This document shows, piece after piece, positions 1 through 15,300 of a stretch of DNA of 64,000 nt; positions within the stretch are counted from its first letter, which is position 1; each line of letters starts with the position of its first letter. The notes under the pieces are model-generated. The model was not told the origin of the DNA. It worked only from the letters and a program-made list of their open reading frames with translations, and ran no database searches. The stretch comes from Paralvinella palmiformis (lineage: Eukaryota > Annelida > Polychaeta > Terebellida > Alvinellidae), in the NCBI GenBank assembly GCA_025642065.1, contig JAODUP010000140.1, forward strand, positions 62,001 through 126,000, given 5' to 3'. The translations under genes were made by a program, and so were the position numbers.

Positions 1-3000
1 ATTTGTTCTTTAAAGGCTTCCACATTTTCACTGCCTTGTTGCAGGTGCTTATCTAGTTCACTCTTAATTTTGTTTATTTCTTCTTCCTTGTCTGTCTCCA
101 AGGAGACAATCTTCTCTTTTAGCTGTGCCTATAAAACATTTACATTTCTCTATTAAGTATTTAATCAGAATGATTCCTATCAAGCATTATCATCCATATA
201 ACTGCATGACATCAGTTATAATTAGAAATGCATAAAGCATATCACATTTGCTGCACTCATCTATATTTACCTCAAGTTTTTTATACTCTTCTATGGAATT
301 CAGAGCCTCTAGAGTAGTTTTCTTGTTTTCATCCTCTTGTGCTTCACGCTCTAATATAGACTGGAATGCACAACATGATAAACAAGTTATTAGTCAAACT
401 TGTTAAATACTGGTAAGTAGTTTCCCCAAATATTTAATCGGAGGCAAAATCAAAAGCTAAAATAAAGATATCAATATGTGTAACCTGTAGCAAAAGAAAA
501 TACAAATTTATTGGAAAAAATATATTTACTGAAAAACAACCATCCTTCCAAACAACACCCTTTCACACTCAACTAAAACAATCAAAATAGGAATACAAAT
601 ATTTTACTGACTGCTTTCAACTGCTCTACACTAGCTTCTAGTTCGGCAATCTTAGCCTGTCCAGCTCCCACCATATTTTCCCTTCTTTCTTCTTCAGCCA
701 GTTTCACTTCTTCTATACTCTTGTTCAACTGTTCCTCATCTGCAGCAAAAAGGCAATAATACCATAGAAATATTGTTAATCTCTAGCTATTTCAATCCCA
801 CATTATGTTATTAGCATTCTAATTAACAAGAAAGTCATGTTACCTAACAAACATCAAATCTTCACTGATGTAATTTCTTAATCTTCTAAAGGAAAACTTA
901 CGCTGTATCCTTAGAGACTCTATTTCAGCAGACTTTGCCTCTGTTAGCTCTGAACACAGGGCATCTAAAGAGATTTTCAACTCCCCCTTATGCTTGTTAT
1001 CAGCCTCAGCTAACTGTTCATGAAGTGTGGATGCTAGCTCCTTGGCCTCCATAAACTGGGAATGCAGCTCAATGATGTGTTTACTAGGAGCTGTGACAAG
1101 AAAATATATTACTGTAGTGTATAATTATGTCAAATTTTGGATTTATTAATATAACTGTTTTCCTGTTTCATAGAATTCTAAATCATGCTTTGTTGGATTG
1201 GAATATTACTAATTAGAGTAAAGAACATTTGGCAATTCATAAACACATACTGTTTATCTTTTTATTTTCATTATATATAGTGGTGACATGGTGAGTACCA
1301 GGTACAATTATGATACTATTCTGAGGAAAATATGCTGTTTAAAAATTACATACCATCATCTGATAACTTGACATTGACACCACAGTTTTCGAGAGCTTTC
1401 TCAATCTCAGATTCCCAGGTAAAAGATGTTGATAAAAATTGTATTACAATCTCTCTGACCCAAGCTACAGATTCATCAAGAGACACAGCACTCAGAAGAT
1501 CTATTTCCTGTTTCAGATTTCGACACAACTGACCTTTTTCCTGTAGTCGTTTCTGGTTAATATAAATAAGATCATTTAGAATACATATTTAAAATTGGCG
1601 AGAAAGTAAATTTAGGCATTTTTCATAAGAATAACAATCACTATGCTCAAATCACAAGAGCTTTATTTTTTCTGAGTGTTTCAAGTGAAATATTTTGTAA
1701 ATTTTATGCTCATAATAACAAAAGGTTGCTAAAAGTTACAGCATGGTAATGGACCTGACCAACCACACCAAGAACATTTAACAGTATATTAGTGAAGATA
1801 CAGAAACATAAATGTTTATGTGCTTAGCCAAACACCAAATAAAGATAAATCCAGGAATATAGTATGGGTCCTGATACTAGACATAACAAATATAGTTGTC
1901 AGTTTAATTAAGATAAAATTCATAGAAAATAAGTGCGATGAAAATAAAACTAGACACTAAAGGATCAAATCAGATATGATATCAGAACTTTATTTAATAA
2001 AATATACAGAAAATATAGCATACAGAAATATCAGCTAATAAATATTTAACTATAAAAAAGTAACATCAACATGCAGTAAAAAGAATTAAGAAATATCTCG
2101 AATGAACTGAGCACTGAACATAATTTACTTATTACCCATGATTAAATAAAGGATTGTATAGCAATTTGTTGAATGCTGATAGCATAATACCACAAGACAA
2201 AGCATTATGAGCAAATGAATAAAGTCATCACATACCAGACAAACAAACTGGCATTCTGTCCAGAATTGTTTTAAAATATACATTCAAAGTTCTGTTACTA
2301 ACTGATACAGCAATATATTTAACAGAAATAAACCTATCCTGAAGAAATCCTAGGTTTCTCTTAACGATGAATTTCAAAACTCCTTTCAACAATCATTTCA
2401 TTCATGTCACTAACTAATTTACAACTTTCCATAAATCTTTGAAATTTTCAGGTACTTAAAATTCAATTAAAAATCAGAATTTAGTTAAATTACTCCAGGT
2501 ATGTTATTCTTGCATAAATTAACGTTTAAAGATTTAGGTAAGACAGTTAGTGATAACTGTAAATGTTTACTGAAATAAACCTAAATCACAACAAATTGTT
2601 AAATTTATTAAAGTATAAAAATACTTGTTTAAATTAGCTACAAAACTGCTGATCATGTATTATAATTTTTTTTAAATGGCAGGCAAGAACCAAAGTCATG
2701 ACCGTAACCTGACTGACTAATATACAAATAAAAAAATTAACAGAATCCTAAGAAAAATCAGATAGCTGCTGGGCTCGATGTCCATTTAGTTAAACATAGC
2801 CTTATCTGATGCAAGATAGTTGCCATGGTAACCTTCTGCACATCATTTTCTTTTATGGTCACCCTGCAGAAAACAGAAATAGCTACTGACTGAATTTACT
2901 CAATAAATTAGGAACCACCAACTTTACAAACTGAATATCAAGAGAATGTGTAAATGTTCTGCAGAATTACACAAATATTACCCAGCTCATATATCAGGAA

Positions 3001-6000
3001 TGAGACAGAATTGATGTGCAGAGGATTCACCACTAGCCTTCTTTATTTGACAGTGTCTGTTACTGATGAGTATTTTATAAAAACTTTAGTTCTGAAGTAC
3101 AGGGAAAGCTCATTAATTTCAGGTTTAGGAAAATGATGATCGCTAATCATAATTTTTTATTTATCACACAAAATCATGTAATAACAGTCATTATTTCCAA
3201 ATACAACATACAGGTATTCAAAATTGATTATTTGTAAATATAATCATCATAATCAGTGATAACTTTTACCATTACAAACAACAGCATATTTGATTATTTA
3301 AACAGAAATATGACAGACTTGAGAAAGTAATATTATTTGGTTTTATGCCCATTGCTACCTGGAGTGAATCTTAATAAAACAATGACAAAAAAGGTCATTT
3401 AGTGTCACATGCAAGTGTATACAGTGGCCTGATTTAAAATCCCAAACCTACCAGAGATTTCTACACGGAGTGAGAAAGTTTCACATCATATATTACTTGT
3501 TCATGTGCAGTTTATCCAATATATTACACAGATTAAATGGCTATGGTCACATCAAATATGATGTGTTCTGGTACATAATGTACATTTTCCAAATGTTTAA
3601 ACTCTAAAAATATTTACTGTCAAGATCATGTGTTTAGTTATTAGGTTTTAAGATTTAAATGTGTGCTTGTGAATATGTTACTTTTGAATTCATCTTTGTC
3701 TGCAATATTTTCATGGAATTATGTTTATCTATTTCATAAGTCTGACAAAACATGATCTTGTCATGGTCAGAATGTAATTAAACATTTCCAATATACAAGA
3801 CTAACTCTATAATATATTTTATAGCTTAATTGTTCTGTAATCAATAATAATCAAATGAAGCTTCTACTGAAATATTTAATTGATTATTAATTCATATCAC
3901 CTGGTGCCATATGACATTAAACTTGGGATAACTGTGAGTGTTGTATTTTATATACTTATATCACATGTATCTCTTAATTCCACGCGTTTATAATCACAGT
4001 ATTTGATCTAAGGTATCTGTAATTATACAATTCAATTTCATGTGTTTATGACCATGGTCCCATTTCATGTGTTCATTTATCTTTTATTTATACAAATTCC
4101 ATTACCATATTTAAACAAATACCTTGAGGAATGTGAAGTGATTATTATTTGTAGTCATATCAGTGACTGAATAAATATTACATTTGTATTTGTGTGATAA
4201 TTATTGTTTTCATAATTATAATCATGACAATTTTATAGCATATTTACAATTGTAGTCATATTCTATTACATTGATCCTCCAATTTCCCAAACCTTGATTG
4301 ATCTAAATGTGAAGGTATCTACAGAAATGTGTAATCAGTAGTTTTATTTATCTATCAAGTGACCCCTGATGGCCCACTTCATTTTATTTTTCAATTACAA
4401 ATGTATATTGTACATTTGTTGTTATTTAGTTATAAATTTTATATCATAGCATGGAATATATTAAGCTTGTTTTAAATATAATTGCTTATTTACAGAAAAT
4501 TACTAAATTCATTTAAATATAAAATATGAATAAGCAACTCACTAGCTTTTAGTATATCATGTGATGAAATATTGCAACGATGACCTGTGAAAGATGTCAG
4601 TTATGTCGCTGTCGACACACATCTCCTATCATCCATTAACCAGCTCTCAATTCTGGCTGTGACCATCTCATCACAGGTTGGAGCTCTGTTGTTATGAAAT
4701 TGGTCACTGATGGCCATATAATTAGATGCCATGCTATGGACTACAAACCTAATAGAGAGTAACTCAGTAACCCTAATAGTGGAATGTTCTGAGCAAGTGC
4801 ATAACTGCATCATAACACATCAGCATGCTTTGTTATCCTGTGATGTTTGCATGATAAATTGACGAATCCCTCACTTTTTGTAACAGTTTCAGCACTTTCT
4901 ATCCAAGATGATCAAACAGTATCGGGGAAAGGAAACTTCTTAGCAATATGAGCCATCAACTGATCAATTTGAATATATGCCTCTATTGCCATTCAAATAT
5001 AATAAAGAGTGTGATAGATGGAATTAATACCAACCAAGTTTCAGGATATCTGCCATATCTAGCAAGTTGATCACTTGATCAAGATAAATATGAAGTCACA
5101 TAAACAGCAATTAATTAATCTATTATGGTTTGCATGCATTTTTGCATTTTTGATCCTAGGGCTCTAGAAAATATTTAATTAAAATCATATTAAGCCAATT
5201 AAAGTAATCCAACTGTAGTAACTATGGAAGCAAAAATACTTGTGCTTGGATCCACTAATTACTCTGAATTAATGAGCTTTCATTGCATTATAGAAATAAA
5301 ACACTAATAGCTTTCTCAAAAACAAAGCAGTGACCACTAAACATAACAGAAATTATCTAATAAGGTGTTACTAGAAAATTGTGCAAGAAGTAACAGAAGG
5401 TTAGAAAAATAACTCTGTAATGGGTCAAATTATAATACTGAACAAAACTGAAAACTTATCCATACTTACTAAGGCTTCATTCATCTGCTGTTTTATTTTC
5501 TTTGAGTGTTCAACAAAATCTTTCTTAGCCGAAGTAGTTTGTTTGACGGAGTCCTTCAAATCGGAAACCTGAATACCAAATAATATTTCACTGATTATTA
5601 TTCAGTTTTATAACTAATCTGACTAATAACTAAGCTATCATACAATTTCTAAAATCTGCTTGTTCATCACAGCATTGTCATTACTATTTTTCTTCTGTCT
5701 AAATTTTGCTGATTGCTTAAATTTGTTTTGGAATCCAGGTACCATATTTACTCAATATTTCCATACACAATTAAATATATTACTGTACCAAATCAAAGAG
5801 TAAATAAATAATTTTCCCCCAAAAAAACAATGTTTGAAAATTTAGGCAATTATTATCAGCTAAAGCTATATTTCAGGGTATATTTATTTCTTCAGTGTGG
5901 CCAAAAAAGATCTTATTACACATCACACTATCTGCTTATCATCAGTATTATCAGTACAGAAATATAATACCAGCTTCACAGAATTGCTTTAATAAGGCAT

Positions 6001-8240
6001 TTGAAACTATTGTGTGCAAATGTATTGTTTTCTAAAAGTCTTCAGGCTTCACTTTAACACAGTTAAGTATACAGTGCAAGTGGATATAATATTGGGTCCA
6101 CAGCTCCTAATTAATTTAGCCTGGAGATATTAAATGTTTGGTGATTTACTGCACAAGTTAGCTGAAAATACTTGCATCTCATAGGCACTTCATCATTCAT
6201 AAAAATCCAAACAAAGTTTTAGCTCTTTGTATTTGTCAGAACCCAAAAAATACCAACAGTCATTAATTACCCAGTTTATCAAGTGACGTAAACTAGAGAA
6301 GTGAATATTTAATTGGAGCTTAAATGCATAAACACAGGTTCATGTGAGTGGTTACACCTGTTTATGTGGCAACTAATAACCCAATTAACACAGTCCATTA
6401 CACATGGTTTGACCTATAAAATAATTCTGATTAACCATTTCTACTTACTGCTATTGCTTGTGTTTAATTTTAATTACATACAGAATAAACATCCATTTAA
6501 TGCCCATATAGTTGCTGCTCCTGATAGGGGTTCCAGTGTATGAATAAATTTGTGGAAAAACTTCATCGTTCAAATTGGCTTAAAATGATTATACTGTGTC
6601 ATATACACAAAAATACTACAAAATGTTTATTGACTAAATTAAACCATGTTCTAAAATGGAGAAAAAATATGATGAAATATCTCATGTTAATTCTGCCTCC
6701 ATCACTATTGCATGAAGACAACTGTTGCTCTCCATGGTCCACTTATAACATAGTTCATTACTTGTGGACTTCAGTCACCATGTTATAGTGGAGCCAGACT
6801 GATTAAATGGAAACAAATCTGATATTTTAAGATATAATTTTTATTTAATTTATGGTGGCTGAATTATGCTGATAATTGATAAGATACACTTTCACAGTGC
6901 ATAAGAAATATACAGTGATGACTACCAATGAAATGCAGACTCACCAATTGGCAGCACTACAATAAGTCCAAAATTATACAGCAGACATTTCTTTATCATG
7001 TTCCAAAACACAAAAGGCACTTAAAGTTGTTTTTGTGGAGGTAGAGATTATGTATGAAAATATAATGTATGGAAATATGGAGTAAATATAGTAATAAAAA
7101 CTAGGAATGCCACATAGTGATAGAATTAAAATATAATATCATAACAATAATTATTATTATTGCATCACTTCAAAAAGCTGAACAGCACTATTAGACATGA
7201 ATGTAAAAATAACACATACTGTTAAAACAGAGTGAGACTTCTAATACATGCTTAGCCAGACCTGTTTAATAAATTGACATTTCTTTCTGCATAAATAAAC
7301 ATGAAATGAATTAATCAAAGCACTATTTATACGCTGTCATCACCGAGTTTATACCTTCCGGAGCATCTCTGTCCGTTCATCCACGATCTTCTTTAATGTT
7401 TCCAGTAGTTCATCATCTGTGATTTCAGTATCTGGAGCCTTGATTCCAGGAGTGGAAAATGTCACCTGGATAACTCTGTTACGAAACCTCTCCAACTGAA
7501 TTAGTGTACAAAACCACAGAAAATTATATTCCACAGTGACATGATTAAATTAATTGCCACGATTAAAGATCAATTTACTGATTATTCAAACCATACATTC
7601 TTGTTCTTACCCTCTTTGATATCTGTTCCATGTCTACACGTATCATCCTTTCACTACGTTCTACGTCCAAACATTTAGTCTTTGTTTGATCAAGCTCGGT
7701 CTGGATCTGTTTCTGGCTCTGTATTGTTGAAACATGATAACTTTTAATTATAAGAAACAAAATGCATTTTTTCACCAACAAGTTAAACAATCAGTTTCAA
7801 TACTTAAGTAATGCAGCTTATTTACTATTAACAGCTACTATAATTTTGTTTAAAATATACACTCAATATGACACAGTAAATGAGGTTCACAATCCTGGAC
7901 TGTATTAAAGGTGATCCATATTAAACTCTAAAGTCATGAACTTAATACTGATGAAACAGCATGAGCAATGTTTAGGCTACTGCTAAATAATGCCATTTTC
8001 TAGCAATGTATCTGTGCGAGTGTATTATCTAAAGTATCTTAGATTTTTATAGCACATTCCTCTTTCATCAGTGTTATATAGCTGCTCAAGAAGCAAGTTG
8101 ATGTTACCAATGAACATTTTCAGGAGCATATATTATTATATAGCTAGTCACATGTGGCACATGTATATCTACAGCCACAAGTCTTAGTCAGCTAAATAAA
8201 ACAACAACTCACTCACTCCTAGAAAAATCGGTATATATAT

Positions 8241-8291
<51 letters not shown>

Positions 8292-9304
8292 CATAATCTT
8301 CTGTCTATAACGTCCACCTTTTTTCACTGTTTCTATTGTTTTTTGGGGGTGCATTTTATACACCATAACTAGATGTGTCCATTTTTTTAAGAAAAAAAAA
8401 CTGACAGACATATATTTTATTGCTAAGGCCATTGTTTTATAATACTTGTTTTAAAAAGCCACCAATCACAGCTGAAACCTGCTGTTGGGAAATAAAATTG
8501 ATTTATTCTTTTTTATTATTGGTTTTGCACCATCCAGCCTGAACACCATGTGGAAGCAAATCAGGTTACCATGCAGCCTAATCCAAGATGGTGAACTGGT
8601 CAGTTCCACTTCAAAATTATTTCAGTTATTTCTACAGTAAATCGGTCTTCAAGCCTAGAAATTTTGTAAATTTAAACTAATTATAACTCCCCGCTCACCG
8701 AGAAACCCAATTAGTGGGAACTTTGTGGAGATCTACTTAAAATTGCCATCGAAAATATTGCCGTGATAAGGCTAGTGCAGATAAAAGAATATGTGCATTA
8801 CTATTTATAATACTGTAAACTTAATTGAACTATGTTAAAGGTTATTATAATTAATCACTTAATTTCCTTGTGTCTATATATTATCTTTTATCACCTTAAA
8901 TTACCAAATGATCAAAAGGATCATTATACAAGGTGTGAACATAAATAAACTACTGTACAAACTCGCAAAACATCTCGACATTGATTAGTGAAACAATAGA
9001 AATCGCTGGTAACAAATGAGACAAGTTTGGTTATTAATTATAACATCAAAGCAATTATAAATGGAAACCAAAGGATGCAACAAACAGCTTTTTATCTTTT
9101 TGCAGACCTTAGGAGCAAAATCTGTATCAGGCCATCATATGTGGAGGGTGTTCGTAATTATGGGGAAAATGGTGCACAAGTCCAGGTACAGATTTTCCCA
9201 GTTTTTCCTGCACATTATACAGCAAAACAAGATTTTTTCAGTCATTTTTCTTGCCAACAAGAGGTGCGTTATACATTAGTGCACACTATACACAGATGAT
9301 TACA

Positions 9305-9344
<40 letters not shown>

Positions 9345-12300
9345 ATATAATGATAATTATTGCATTTTTGGCAATGTTTTGGCTGAGTTCAGTGTAAATC
9401 ATGAAAACAAAGTTAATTTTCTTTAAATATTTCAACCACCAGAGAGAAAATTATAATTGTCATACCACCTCTTTATTGAGTTGATTTCATTTAAAATTCT
9501 CCACCATCGAGTCCATGCATTTGAAAGTCCACGACCAAGCTGTGTTATGTCTGAAACTGTAATATAACGGGCAACTTCATAGCACATTGTATTATTAACT
9601 TACTTCTTTATTACTTGCAGCTGTAACTTTGACCTTTTCTAGTTCTTCCTTCAGTGTATTGATCAAGTCTTGTTGATCTTGGAGCCTGCTTTCTGATGAC
9701 TTGAATTTCTAAAGAGAACAGAGATAAATTATCTTTACTAAATTTTGCTTAAGCTATTAAGTGAACGAATGCTAAATTTCCATTATTTAAGTACCTTTGA
9801 TAACGCTGTCTTTATTAATCATTAACTATGCTATCTATGTATTATATAAAATAAACTAACCAGTCTAAGAGAAGAGAGTTCTTTGTCTTTTTCTTCCATT
9901 TCTTCTTCAGTTCTCTTAGTTTCTTGTGTACGCCGAAACTGGAAAGAAGATACAATTAAATCTAACAGATACATGACAGCAGTGTATCTATGTACATATG
10001 TACAAATGCTGAGACAATATTTTCCAGACAAATTATTATTGAATACAATATCTTGTCTCTTTTATGCTCCTTCTTTAAGCTGATATTTCTAAATGTATTT
10101 AGCCATACTTAATAATCTTGTTGTAATTTGATTAAATTATTTAATAATACCAAACATATATTTTACACCACTTTGTATTAGGAACACACAACTTCAACCA
10201 TATGAAAAGAATGAATAAACAATGACCTTTTTTTTAAACCATGTTATTATTTTCTTAATAATGAAATTAAACAGGTGAAAAAACATCTATGAACCACAAA
10301 ATAGAACAAGAGTCAGTATAAATGTGAAATTATTAATAAATCTCTAGTGGTGTTACACGTGGTGAAAATTAAAGTCTGCCCTCCCAATGTGGCCTTAATT
10401 GTAACTTTTGTAAATAAGACAAAAGATTCATTACAAACACAGAAAATAATAGTAATCACAGAGACAGTTATAATCAGTGAAGCACTTTTTTTCTGACAAA
10501 GGCACACATGAGAAAACAGAAATTTTGCTTGAATAGTATAAACAGCTTATATCTTACCTCTTCATTCTAAAGTTCATAAGCAGAAGTAATTGCAATAATT
10601 AACCATAATTATATCCGATTTACATAGTATATTATAAAATATTGATAGGTACAGGAAAATGGCATGTCAGTAAATGCATACATCACTTCCCATTACAAGT
10701 GGTTAATTATAATAACAGTGTAATTGTGCAGCACTTTGTGGCATATTAGTAACTAGTTATGCATGATCTTTCATAGTGAATATGTTAGAAAATCCATGTG
10801 TGCACTCCTATGCTGAATATATAAATTTCCCAAAAGATTGAAAAAATAATTAAACGAGTTAAGTGCCATTTCAATAATAAACATCAATGGCCATGAAATT
10901 CTTTGGTATTTTACACTGTTCAGTGATTGTTGTATGTCATTAATCTATAACATTTTAATACCTTGGCTTGCATAGAGCTCAGCTGATTGTCCTTTTCGCT
11001 TATTTCCTTCTTAATGCTCTCCAAATCTCGTGTTAGTCGACTAATCGTGGTATCCTAGCATTTGCGAATAAAAAATATTCTTTATGGAAATGTAAACATC
11101 TACCATACAATGAACAAGAAATGAGAATTTCTCAAAGAAGAATGGAAGAAAATCTATTCAGACACAAATTTTCCTGTGTTTTGATCATTGAGGATGCTGG
11201 GTTTTTTTTGTAGGACTTACCACGAAAAATAATAAACATTAAGTACAGCATTACCTTGTTGGCCATATCTCGCTGCATCTGTGTCACAAGACCAGAAGTA
11301 ATGTTCTTGTCTTTGCGCACTCTCTCCAGTTCAGTCTTTAAACTGTTTACTTCCATAACACGATCATTGAAATCTTGGCGATTTATCGTACCAGAATTAT
11401 GACAATCATCACCATGCATCCTATTTATCTGGATAAAGGAAATATTACATAACGATTCAATAACTGATGTTTTTAATAATTCACTAGGAATCGGAAAAAC
11501 ACACTTTTAAACAGTTTTACTAAGTGAATCAAGGTTGGGGTGATTACCGGAACAAGGTAATTGATTACGATTACTTGAGAATACCATGATTACATTCATT
11601 CTGACTGTAATTGATTACGATTACATTGTAAAGTAATCATGATTACAATGTATATAACACAAACATGAATGCGATCAAAATCACTTTTTACTCAGTTACA
11701 TGTATAGTACTGATATAAATATGCTACAATGTTTACAAAAATCTAAAATGGTTTAAACAAATTTTAATCTAGATTTTATTTATGATTTTAAAATATTTGG
11801 CTGTGATTTATTAGACAATAATGAAAAGTTGTGATTTTGATATATTTCTAAGTTAGATTTTACAAATTGAATCCCATGTTAGTCACACTCATTTGTGAAA
11901 TAATATTTAGCTATTGGCACATTTCACACCTGAACACAAAATGGTGCAATCCAATCACAATACAGCCCCATACTATAAAGATATACATCATGTATAGTGG
12001 GCCTTCATGACCACAGCATATCTAATTGGGATGACACAGGTTCTGGTCCAAAGCCCTCTAGGTAAAAAACCCCAGGTTAAAAAACCCTAGGTCAAAAGCC
12101 ATCACATTTTAGTAGGTCAAAAGCCCTCATATATACTTGGATAATATGTTATTTTCATATAAAGATTTGAGTAATATTATTAATAGTGGAATTTAAAAAG
12201 TACACGTAGATATCTGGCACATTCATACGACTATGCCCCACTTTAATTTAGATAATCACCCACCCAAATGGAGATGAGCCTCCAGCAACTAGAAAATAGA

Positions 12301-15300
12301 CTGATAGGTTAAGCCACATAGTGTAGTCATTAGAGTGTGGTACTGGATCTTTATAAAACTGGCTTTGAGGTTGGAAGCTCGTCTTTATATATAAATTACT
12401 TAACAACAACCCAAACTGATCTGAAGTTAGATCTTTATCTGGTGTAATAAAGTGATCTTAATGTGTAAGATTAAATTTGTATGTACATATTAAGATGTAC
12501 ATAATGTAGAGCTTGAATAAGTATTTCCTCATATATGTCATGACTAATTAATATTTTATAACTGCACAACACAAATATTTATAATCATTTTGAATAATAT
12601 AATGGATTTTGAAAAATAAACTGATTTATTTTTTTAAATCTGATTTTTTTAAATCATGATTTTTATCAAACCAGGTAATCATGTACTTTTCACCAGTTTC
12701 CACAGCCTTATCATTGTCTCTATCATGAATATAATAGAATTATCATTCTGTTTGGTAGAAACTGAACCCTACCAAAACATTATCCAACTCTACCTGTTCT
12801 TTCAGACTGTTTATTTCAGATTTTTTCAGTTGTACATCAGTTTCTAGTTGCATAAGCTTCTGTCTGATATCGACATCACTGGACATGGCTGACTGGGCAT
12901 GACTAGTTTCCTTCTGACGAAGTTTTCCCTGGAGGTCACTAATTTCACTCCGAAACTGCTGAACCAACTCATCTTTACGTCCACATTCATGCTCATACAT
13001 TGAAAGTCTCCTTATTTCTTCGTTTAATCTCAGAATTCTTTGTTCCTAAAGAAAATCAAATGCTGGGTAATATAAAGTTCATCACACATACACACACACA
13101 CACACACACAATCTGTTTAACAGTTGCTAACTAATACCAATACTACTAACAGCAATATTAATAATAACAACAACGTATCAAAACTAGTATAAGAATCATT
13201 ATTATATCAAAAAATATATTACTGCTGTTGATATTACCTTTTCTTGAACTATAGATATGTCTGCAGTCTGCGGCACCTGTGTAATAGTTCTCATCGGTAC
13301 ATTCCCAGATACCCATCCTCCTGCACCTTTAAGTATGGAAAATAAAACAATTAGCAAGCACGATTGGTGTCATTACCATTTATCTATTTCGACACTTTCA
13401 AATCACCATCTTCTTCATTTCAGTATTATCACATTCATCTTCAGCCATGTTCAGTCCACTGCAGGATGAAAGCCTTAGCATGTTGCCTCAAAAGGTCTCT
13501 GTTTCTTGCTCCCATGTACCAGTTCACATTGCCCCAGTGCTGTCGCGGTTCATCTCTCCACCTTTTTTGTTGCAATCCTCAATTTATTTTACCACCCATT
13601 GGTGTCCAAACTGTCAGTGCTGCACTCCATCTAGTATCCATTCTCTGGCTGTTGTGACCCGACTATGTCCATTTTCTGTTTTTAATTATTTCCATAATGT
13701 CCATAATTTTAGTTTGGTCCCTCACCCACTTGGTAGTTTTTTGGTCTTTATGGGTGATGTTGAGCATGCTTCACTCCACGTTGTGTTGTGTTGCAGACAA
13801 ATTCCTGTCTATTTTCGTTATTAATGTCAAGGTCTCTGTTCAATTTGTCATTGCTGGAGAGATGCACTACCGGGTAGTTAAAGACTTTTTAAGCACGTTG
13901 ATAGTGTACCTTTCTCTGTTAATATAAAACGTTGGCCTAGGTAAATGTAATCTTCTACTTGATCAAGTTGTATTCCATTTACATCTTCTGCTTCCACTGT
14001 CCAGCTCTTGAAGCATTAATTACTTCAATGTCCTTTATGGCATGAGCTATTATTATAATATTATCTGCAAATCCTAAATGGTTGAGATTCTCTCATTATT
14101 ATTACATTACACTAATGAAAATGAAAACTTGCACCCAAAACTTGAATCAATTATCCCCATGCAACCATACCTGGCACAGCAGTACCGAGATCAATATACA
14201 TCAGGATAGTTCTAGTAGTCTTGCTGTTAAACAGAACTTTTCTTATATGAAATAAACATCTACAGTCCAACTCAACAAGACAGTGTCCTCTTCAAGACAG
14301 TTAAGGTTATAAACATGTAATAGATTTTGCTACCACTAAAATATATTATAATGCTCCTGGATTAAAATTTGTTCTCTCGAGGCTTACTGGTAAACCATTT
14401 CTAATATCGTAATTAGGACAAATTATAACAGTCATGTCTAATTATGCAAAAATCAAATGTCCTATATACAGCATTCTTTAAGGTTATGCAGCCAACCAAG
14501 AAGTACTTATTAATAATGAGGTTAATAATTAGCACATGACAGTGCTCAGTGTGGAGTTAGTCAATTCAAACTGAAAACTTCATAATACAGTCCTGTACTT
14601 TAGCACGCTAGCACCAAAAAACAAATACCACTTTGCATTGTAACATCATTCTGCTGCTAAAATAATGTCATAATTACCTCTGTGTGCACTATGTGGCCTA
14701 TCATAACAGCTTCTCTCTCCAGAAACACAGACTCTGTCTGTTGTTGGCCCAGTTCTCTCCACATATGATGGTGGACGTCGTGCTCCAGCACTTAATGGCC
14801 TTGACCTTATGGATGTCGGAGGTCTAGGCAAAATACCTTGAGGCTGAGCTGTCCATGAAGCTGTATGTGTTGTCAAAATGGTTTTCAGGTTAGGTAGGCC
14901 TGCATTACTGACAATGACAGGAGGGGGCTGGTCTGATATCACTGTTAGTGGCTGTGTCCAAGCTGTACGCTGGTGTACAGGTGGATACATCATCTATAAA
15001 AAGGAATACAGAATTATAATATTAATATAGTCACGCTTTAGTGCAGCACTTTGTGAAAGTGCAGTGAGTTTTATCATTCAACTGGTACTAGAAGTTTAAA
15101 TGATCTGTTCCTAGTCTAGGTAGAGATTTGTAAGGGAATTAGTAGATGTGAAAAAAATTCAGGGAAAAAGTACCATGTGCATGACCTTTGTATTTAAAAT
15201 ATACTGCAATTGTATTTCACTTGGTAGATTTATGATGCAACAGTATTATTGGTTTTAATATAATATATTTTATTGTATGTTGTAATTTTAGTTTATCCTT

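Noticed and set aside
8184..8432. 82-residue minus-strand frame
   Set aside because: Open only because a TA microsatellite encodes alternating Ile and Tyr; no splice context in FHAD1.
13447..13824. 125-residue open frame on the plus strand
   Set aside because: It is antisense to the RTE-like RT relic at 13440-14095 and has no protein resemblance.
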